Source: Eublepharis macularius | Taxonomy: Eukaryota > Chordata > Lepidosauria > Squamata > Eublepharidae | DNA length: 64,000 nt | Direction: 5' to 3' | Assembly: GCF_028583425.1 (NCBI RefSeq) | Contig: NC_072795.1 | Location: forward strand, 4,673,001-4,737,000 | Shown: positions 43,750-64,000 of the stretch, in pieces | Numbering within the stretch: position 1 is the stretch's first letter | How the letters are laid out: each line of letters opens with the position of its first letter | Notes under the pieces: generated by a model | What the model saw: the letters and a program-made list of their open reading frames with translations, nothing else | Database searches by the model: none | Told to the model about the DNA's origin: nothing | Program-made: the position numbers and the translations under genes

Positions 43750-44450
43750 CACAACGTCATTTAAATAACTCACAACGCAAAAGAATAAATGGACACAAAT
43801 CTGACATTAGAAATGGCAACATCCAGAAACCAGTGGGAGAACACTTCAATCTACCAGGACATTCCATCAAAGACTTAAAGGTCGCTGTAGTTCAACAGAA
43901 ACCTTTCAAAAACAAAATCCAACGGGAGGCTGCTGAACTGGAATTCATATGCAAATTCGACTCTTGTCAGGCTAGGACTGAATAGGGACTATGAATGGTT
44001 ATCACATTATCACAGGTAACAGATTTCCTTTACAGAGGCGGGGTCTGGGGGAGCTCAGTGGCACCTGGCGTGGGCTTTCGGGGACCACAGATCTCTTTGT
44101 CAGATGCATCTGGCAAGGAGAGCTGTGGTTATCGAAGGCTCGTACTGCATTGGAATTGGATGGTCTAGCTGTTTGGCTGCTACAAACTAACAGGGCAAAC
44201 TCCTTTGAAGCCAACTGATCCACACACCAAAAGGAGATGTTTACATATACTAGCAAAGGAATGTTTTGGTTGCACCCTCCCCCCCTAATTGCCTCTTCTC
44301 TCTCCTCCCCTTCTCCTCCCTCCTCTTCTATATTTGACCAGTCTCTGTATCGTGCATCTGACGAAGAGAACTTGATTCTCGAAAGCTTATGCTACAATAA
44401 AATTGGTTAGTCTTAAAGGTGCTACTGGACTCTTTTTGATTTCACAACAG
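43750..44450 (+). mobile_element. Penelope-like element, C-terminal endonuclease region and 3' end
   Basis: 43780-43985 encodes VGEHFNLPGHSIKDLKVAV...QREAAELEFICKF, the pattern of the GIY-YIG endonuclease domain of Penelope-like elements. It is followed directly by the 44.00-44.45 kb repeat that occurs elsewhere alone (985, 11960, 26305, 38100, 58680), tying that repeat to this family. Confidence 0.65.
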
Positions 44451-44707
44451 CCAGGTTCTCTCATTCAAGAGGGAGTCCCAGTCCAGAATTGGGGTACAAA
44501 GAGCAAGAAGGCCCTCCTCCCCTATTCCAGGCCTTCTCAAACGTCCCTGCACGAACAAGAAGGATCCCACATTTCAAGCCAGGAGAAAGAGGTTAGGGGC
44601 AGCAGTGTTTCCGGGGCAAGGACAGGGCCAGTTTTAGCCTTGCACGGCATACTCTCTCTTGTAATAAAAAGTTCAAATCATCAAGGTCCATCAGGTTTAG
44701 TTCATAC

Positions 44708-44895
44708 CTGGACAGCCCAGGTGAGCCTGATCTCATCAGAAGCTAAGCAGGGTCAGCCTTTGTTAGTAATTGGATGGGAGACCTCCAACGAAGACCAGGG
44801 CTGCAGAGGCAGGCAATAGCAAACCACCTCTGTTAGTCTCTAGCTATGAAAACCCCACCAGGGGTCGCCATAAGTCAGCTGCGACTTGAGGGAAC
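44708..44895 (+). mobile_element. 5S-rRNA-derived SINE
   Basis: 'gcctgatctcatcagaagc', 'taagcagggtcagcc' and 'ttggatgggagacc' match 5S rRNA including its internal promoter. The tail is 'gaaaaccccaccaggggtcg...gacttgagggaac'. Such SINEs are known from geckos and other squamates. Confidence 0.8.
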
Positions 44896-45789
44896 TCTAC
44901 TATCTATAAAGCAAAAGTGTATGCTCAAAAACTAACTGTTCTAAGTGGTCCTAAGTATGCCGTCTGAGCACCTTGCTGGCTCATACCAAAGTTCACCTAA
45001 TCCAGCGTTTATTGCTAGCATCCCAGATGGTCCATCAAAAATGGACTAGCAGTCTACCGTTGGGCCATGAGTTGCTTTCTGCCCAGGCCTACTCTCGGGT
45101 GACCCTACAGAGCTAGATGACCCACAGCACCTTGGATTGTGTGCCAGAGATCATAGCACCAGGCGTACATGCTTTCCCTACCCCAGCCCAGCAGAAAGTA
45201 GACCGAGGCATTGTGTACCAGACATTTACTAGGGTAAGTGCACAGCCTTGCACGTATGGGTTGCAACCCTCTGAAACCCTCAAGTTAAAGGAATAAAATG
45301 CTCCCAGAACGTGGATCACTAAATTCTCACAAGACTTTGATATATGGCTTCGTTTGATCCCCAAATTCTTTGAGCCCAGCGCTCAGAAACACCCATGCGA
45401 GCATGCAAAGAAGGAGCGGGAAGCCCACGGAAGATCTTGGAGAGCCACCAGCAGCCAGACTAGGCGATGTTCAGCTAAAAGGACTGGTCAGTACAGCACA
45501 AGGCAGCTTTGCACATTTACAGCCCAGGATTCGGCTTTCCACATGTGGGTTCACTGTTCCAAAAGAGCTGAAGTGCTCTTTTGTGCACATGCGCAGTACA
45601 ATTCTTATCCCGCCACAGCCAGCCTTCTGTGACTGAGGGGCCAGACTTCGGATTCAGAGGCAGGGAGTTGCCCATCGCTTCTCCTTTTGCAAATGAATCA
45701 CGGGCGCCATCGCCCAGCCTCAGTCATTCCATCCCAAGATTTCCCATGAAGAAAAGAGTTGGCAAGGGGGGCCTCTTTCCTCCGGTGCT
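44896..45789. other. Region 3' of PDCD1, nothing recognised
   Basis: Would include the 3' UTR of PDCD1 on the minus strand. No clear poly(A) signal chosen. Confidence 0.35.
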
Positions 45790-59670
<13,881 letters not shown>

Positions 59671-60180
59671 CTGACGAGACAAATGAAAAAGCACATCACA
59701 ACGAGCTTGGCAAACTGGAGGCAGTGGTTAACTTGAATCATTTAATTCGTAATTAATCCATTAACACAAAGGCGATTAGTCAGCCAGTGCAGAGGGATAT
59801 CTGGTGGCTGATAGGATGTATCTGACCCTTGAAGTGATTGCGGCAGCCTTAAAAAAACTCATGTTTTTAAATTAATTAACATTATCTATAACCTGCATTC
59901 CTTGCTGAGACTCAACGGTGGATTATACAGAGTAAGTTAATACAATCAACAGCAGGGGCATTCAGTAAACAAGGCAATAGGGTATATAAATGCAAATGTG
60001 CACAGATTTGAGAACAAGCAGAAATCCAATATAAAAATTGCCCTTATTTTTAAGCAGAGGAAGCAAAAACGTTTACATGTTCTAAGCAAATAACCCAGAG
60101 CCATACCTGGGTTCTTTTGGTACCTAATAAATTATTGTGCATCTCTACAGAATTTTTTTTTCATATTTTCATTAGAGGGT
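59671..60180. other. PDCD1 intron 1 or upstream, nothing recognised
   Basis: No signal-peptide exon with a phase-1 donor was identified here. Confidence 0.35.
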
Positions 60181-60262
60181 GCACAGTCATGTTAGAGTGA
60201 ACAAACTTCTCTTCAGTTGGACAGGACCTCTAGGGTCATCTAGTCCAACCACCTGGAGAATG
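60181..60262 (-). mobile_element. CR1 3' tail
   Basis: 'gacctctagggtcatctagtccaacc', the reverse of the CR1 terminus; decayed. Confidence 0.65.
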
Positions 60263-60486
60263 CAGGAAATTCCCAACTACTTCCCCTCCCACACACACAC
60301 AGTGACCCCTGCTCCATGCCCAGAAGATGCAAAACACCGGATCCCTGGCCAAACTGGCCTGAGGAAAATTGCTACCTGACCCCAAGGCGGTGATTGGCCT
60401 TACCCTGGACATGTAAGAAGGGGCCACAAGAACTAAGCACTGATGTAGCCCTTCCTGCCCTCCCCCCCCCCCACCATGATCTGCCC

Positions 60487-60627
60487 AGGTTCACAGAATC
60501 AGCATTGCTATCAGATGGCCATCTAGCCTCTGCTTAAAAACCTCCAAAGAAGGAGAGCCCACCACCTCCCGAGGAAGCCTGTTCCACTGAGGGACTGCTC
60601 CAACTGTCAGGAAATTCTTCCTGACAC
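60487..60627 (-). mobile_element. CR1 ORF2 C-terminal fragment
   Basis: The complement encodes RKNFLTVGAVPQWNRLPREV and SLEVFKQRLDGHL. Interrupted at its 5' side by a MITE. Confidence 0.75.
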
Positions 60628-60630
60628 TCA

Positions 60631-60748
60631 GGGCCAAGCTACACATGACGAATGACACTTGAACGGCAAGTAGATTGAGTGGAGGGCAAGTGAAAAGGGA
60701 GAAATACACTTGCCGTTCAAGTGTCATTCGTCATGTGTAGCTTGGCCC
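60631..60748. mobile_element. Harbinger-like foldback MITE, 118 bp
   Basis: GGGCCAAGCTACACATGACG termini; flanks TCA and TGA. Confidence 0.85.
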
Positions 60749-60749
60749 T

Positions 60750-60905
60750 GAGAGATCTCTGTCTTTTGGTGCTACACCTCTGAAGATGCCAGCCACAGCT
60801 GTTGGCGAAACGTCAGGAACTACAATGCCAAGACCACGGCAATACAGCCCGGAAAACCCACAACAACCATCGTTCTCCAGCCGTGAAAGCCTTCGACAAT
60901 ACATC
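60750..60905 (+). mobile_element. Penelope-like terminal fragment with 'ggcgaaacgtc' motif
   Basis: TGAAGATGCCAGCC...GTTGGCGAAACGTC then 'aggaactacaatgccaagac' and 'gtgaaagccttcgacaatac'. The first part can form a stem (GCCAGC/GTTGGC) and resembles a hammerhead core. Confidence 0.55.
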
Positions 60906-61922
60906 AATTCTTCCTAATGTTTAGCTGAAAACTCTGAAAAAGCTGGTTTAATTTCAGCCTGTTGGTTCTGGTCCGACTTTCCAGGGCAACAGAAAACAAC
61001 TCCGTGCCTTCTTTGCCCGCTTCCATCATCTTTGAGTCAAGTAGTAAACGTTGCTGAAATTGATTAGAGCAGGAAGAAGAGCAAGATCAAGAGGAAGGAG
61101 TATCTTCCACACAAGATGTAGAAGATGAACCTCGGTGGGAGGATGTGGGGGCACGTGTGTGCAGTGCCACAGGTTTGCTGTGGCCACGATTTTGGAGAGG
61201 GAAGTGGACGCTGGAGGGAAAGGTAGGGAAAGGGGGGTCCGGGAAATGAGAGAAAATCTTCTCCAGTCTCTGACAGACTCCTAATCAAGTTGGTTTCAGG
61301 TGGGTAGCTGTGTTGGTCTGCAGTAGAGCAGTAGAAGAGAGTAGTTGGACTTTAAGGTGCTACTGGACCCGAATGTTGCTGATCAAGTCGGTGGAATTAC
61401 AAAAAAGAACTTAGGCTCCAGAAGACAAAATGGCGGTGAAGAACACGGAGCCGGGAAGCCTGCCACATGGAATCTTTGTGGGAGCAGTGCGACCTAATGA
61501 TCAGGGCCGGTGCCAGAGTTTCTGGTGCCTGAGGCCGGGGGGGGGGGCAGCTTCATGGCTGTTGCCGCCCCTGTGCACGCATGTATGTGCACATGCATGC
61601 ACATGCAACCAGACTGCTCAGTTGCCCCGCGGTGGCAACAACACAGGGCAACTTAGAGCTGGACCAAGAGACAAGGGTCGCGCGAGTTTTCTTGGAGGGA
61701 TGGGACGGAATAGTGACAGAAGAAAGCAAAGAGGGAAAGAAGAAAGCGGGAAGGACCTAGAGAAACAGCTGCCCCTCAGGGTGTGTGCTTTGAATGAGCT
61801 GCTGAAGACGCAAATCCTTCTTCCCGGCACAAGCCCCCCTCCCCACCCCCGACGCGAGGGCGCCCTGGGAGAGAGCAACGGCAGCCCACCCCGGAACGGT
61901 CTTTGGGTGCCCTCGCGTCCAG
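60906..61922. other. No gene recognised; repeat fragments
   Basis: 61300-61380 is a Penelope-like fragment ('gtgttggtctgcagtagag'). 61504-61600 is the left end of the 25.1-kb hAT-like MITE (CAGGGCCGGTGCCAGAGTTTC). The open frame 61430-61930 runs across these. Confidence 0.45.
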
Positions 61923-62040
61923 CAGGCTAGTCTCAGGTGGGCAGCCGTGTTGGTCTGCGATAGAACAGCAGGACTGGAGTCCAGCACCATCTTAGAGACC
62001 AGCGAGATTTTCAGGATGGACGCTTTTGAGAGTCAGCTTT
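61923..62040 (-). mobile_element. Penelope-like 3' fragment (8.23-kb family)
   Basis: 'gtgttggtctgcgatagaac', 'tcttagagaccagcgagatt', 'acgcttttgagagtcagc'. Confidence 0.5.
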
Positions 62041-62416
62041 GAGGCAGAAATCTGACCCAAAGCTGAACCAAAGCATAAGGAATTAAACACGACATATCAA
62101 ATGAGGCAGAAATTTCCTGGTAGAGCAAACCTTCAGCAAAACATGCATTATGGCCTCACCACACGTGATGTTCTCCCAAGGGTCTACCCAAAGCATATGT
62201 GCTTCAAGTTCCCGGATGGGACCTCTAGACATACATAGCCTGATTTGGATTAGAATTGTGGCCCAAGAGAAAGAGCTTGAGCCCCCCCCCCTTTCCTGAC
62301 CTGAAATGGTCTCAAAGAGAGTGCCGTTTTCCCCATTGCTGGCTCCACGTGTACTGATGTGGTACATGACGGTTTTCCCACTACCAAATAGCCAGATAGC
62401 ACTACCCAAGAAACAA

Positions 62417-62640
62417 TGTGAGGGGTTGCCAGCTTCAAGTTGGGAAATTCCTGGAGATTTGGAGGGGGGGCCTGGAGGAGGCAGGGCTTGGGGAGGGAAA
62501 GGACCTCAGCATGGCCTCATTCCATACAGCCCACCCTCCAAAGCTGCCATTTTCTCCAGGAGAACTGATCTCTGTGGCCTGGAGATCAGTTGCAATTTTG
62601 GGAGATCTCCAGCCACCACCTGGAGGCTGGCACCCCTGAT
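62417..62640 (+). mobile_element. MITE of the GGTTGCCAAC family, near full length
   Basis: 'gaggggttgccagcttcaag' to 'cacctggaggctggcacccc' with all internal blocks. Confidence 0.85.
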
Positions 62641-62756
62641 GCATAAGCACTTTCTCCCCATCAGGGCTGCCAGAGCTGGCTTGGGAAATTCTTGGAGATT
62701 TGGGGGGGGGGGGTTGAACCCGGAGAGGATGGTGTTTGGGGAGGTTAAGGGCCTCA

Positions 62757-62874
62757 GGGCCAAGCTACACATGACGAATGACACTTGAACAGCAAGTGTA
62801 TTTCTCCCTGTTCACTTGCCCTCCGCTCAATCCACTTGCCGTTCAAGTGTCATTCGTCATGTGTAGCTTGGCCC
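62757..62874. mobile_element. Harbinger-like MITE nested in a MITE
   Basis: 118-bp palindrome, GGGCCAAGC ends, flanks TCA (62754-62756) and TTA (62875-62877). Removing it and one triplet restores the host MITE's 'cctcagtggggta' block, confirming a 3-bp duplication. Confidence 0.9.
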
Positions 62875-62999
62875 TTAGTGGGGTACAATGCAATAGATCA
62901 CGCACCCTCCAAAGCAGCCTTTTTCTCCAAGGGAACTGATTTTTGTCACCTGGAGAGCGCTTGTAATTCTGTGAAATCTCCAGCCACAACCTGGAGGTT

Positions 63000-63572
63000 A
63001 TACAAACAAAACAGGAGGCGCCTTCAGTCCAAGGGAGCAAACAACAATAGTGGAAAACCACAGAGGAAGGCAAAACGATAACAATTTTAAACAATAATGG
63101 GAATTACAATGAATGAGTCTGTATACAATCAGTATAGTCAATCAATTTGTACAATAAAGGAAAAATTGAATGAATGAGTATGTATACGCTCAGTATAATC
63201 AATCAACAAAGCAAAAATTACAGATGCAGTGTGCTGGACCCAAGCACTGTACATCTTCTAAGCGCAAACATGGACTGAAAGGAACAACAGTTCGTCAGAA
63301 AATTCATGACGGACAAAGCCAAAATCAAACACAAAGTTCCTCAGTCCTGGAAAGTCCAAACGGATGGTGCCCAGAAGACATAAATTCCATGAACAGAGTC
63401 CCCCCGCCCGACATTCAGGGCCGGCAGGTTCCTGATGCTTCCAACGGTCTTCCTCAGGTGCGGACGAGCATCAAACACAGTAAAGGTAATCATGATAGCA
63501 CCAAAGAGTCAAAGGTCCATAATGGCGATCAAGTGATTTTTCGTTTGTTGATTGATTATACTGAGTGTATGG
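63000..63572. mobile_element. 573-bp insertion, Penelope-like or other retroelement
   Basis: CCTGGAGGTT duplicated at 62990-62999 and 63573-63582. Interior inverted pair 'cagtataatcaatcaacaaa' (about 63190) and its complement (about 63543), plus 'ggtcttcctcaggtgcgg'. Family uncertain. Confidence 0.55.
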
Positions 63573-63592
63573 CCTGGAGGTTGGCAACCTTA

Positions 63593-63962
63593 CTCCCCAT
63601 GCGGAACGATCTTGATCCAAATCAGGCCCCAGGCACCTGGGATTTGAGCTCCCAGCAGGGGACTCACAAATGCACATCTAACTGACAGTCCTCGTGGTAG
63701 CCCTGCCTAGACCCAGACCTGAGGACCGCGTACCACGCAATGAGCCCTTAACTACAGCCATTCCAGTTAGTATGGAAGCAGCCGGCACTCCCTTCCCGAA
63801 ATGAGCCGGAGCTCTGTAGTAGGCTGCCGTACCCGCACTGCATCCACACCTTGTTGGATATTGTGCTACCGCAAGGCTCTTCTTCAGTCATTTGCCACCG
63901 GACTGTCTTGCTCAACCAGGAAAATCCTCTTGTGAAGGACTACAAGACCTGGTGATGTCTGA
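63593..63962. other. Right-end stretch, nothing recognised
   Basis: Unique-looking sequence without a gene. Confidence 0.4.
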
Positions 63963-64000
63963 GATCCAAGCTACAAGTGAGGAATGACACTTGCCTGGCA
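63963..64000. mobile_element. Harbinger-like foldback MITE cut by the window edge
   Basis: GATCCAAGCTACAAGTGAGG and following bases match the left arm of 19138-19325; preceded by TGA. Confidence 0.75.

Larger units (their letters stand above)
62663..63592 (+). mobile_element. GGTTGCCAAC-family MITE carrying two nested insertions
   Basis: Begins 'agggctgccagagctggc' and ends 'cctggaggttggcaacctta'. Split by a Harbinger-like MITE (62757-62874) and by a 573-bp insertion (63000-63572). Confidence 0.8.

Noticed and set aside
61430-61930. 166-residue plus-strand frame starting MAVKNTEPGSLPHG
   Set aside because: Covers a hAT-like MITE end and GC-rich sequence; no recognisable domain or splice context.
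62083-62409. Candidate PDCD1 signal-peptide exon or extra Ig exon
   Set aside because: No signal-peptide pattern, no phase-1 donor and no Ig cysteine/aromatic pattern; exon 1 left unassigned.

Overview
The window is nuclear DNA of a squamate reptile, most likely a gecko or a close relative. The evidence is the intron-containing vertebrate immune genes and the repeat load: tRNA-derived SINEs with an L2-like tail, a 5S-rRNA-derived SINE, CR1, L2 and L1 LINEs, Penelope-like fragments, and many hAT-type and Harbinger-like foldback MITEs. Species cannot be fixed from sequence alone. Most of the 64 kb is transposon sequence; the host genes are small exons scattered in it, all on the minus strand.

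Left third (1-24.8 kb): a tandem array of receptor-transporting-protein (RTP, zinc 3CxxC) genes. Three complete two-exon genes are present: A (3805-7881, 424 aa, with a recent 33-residue repeat), B (12816-15156, 222 aa) and C (20491-24369, 258 aa). The first 9 codons of a fourth copy (D) sit at the left edge, and an exon-1 relic of a fifth copy lies at about 9.7 kb. All splice phases join (exon 1 ends with AG, exon 2 supplies the third base of the codon), and every product ends in a C-terminal membrane segment. An alignable interferon-response-like element (ISRE) lies about 160-190 bp upstream of the start codons. It is canonical in B, near-canonical in C, D and the relic, and decayed in A.

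Middle (25-45 kb): almost entirely mobile DNA. A full-length L1 (28836-35123) has a 15-bp target duplication and an unusually long spacer between its ORFs. An intronless, open UQCRB retrocopy (36666-37010) sits inside a hAT MITE whose 8-bp target duplication is still perfect. A 2.15-kb hAT foldback (39201-41349) also has a perfect 8-bp duplication. L2 and Penelope-like fragments fill the rest.

Right third (45.8-59.7 kb): PDCD1 (PD-1) on the minus strand. Exon 5 carries the ITIM and ITSM, exon 4 is 35 bp as in human, exon 3 encodes stalk and membrane span, and exon 2 the IgV domain. The signal-peptide exon was not found. In mammals RTP5 lies next to PDCD1, so the array is best read as a lineage-specific expansion at the RTP5-PDCD1 locus. 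The right end (59.7-64 kb) is nested MITEs and retroelement fragments with no recognisable gene.
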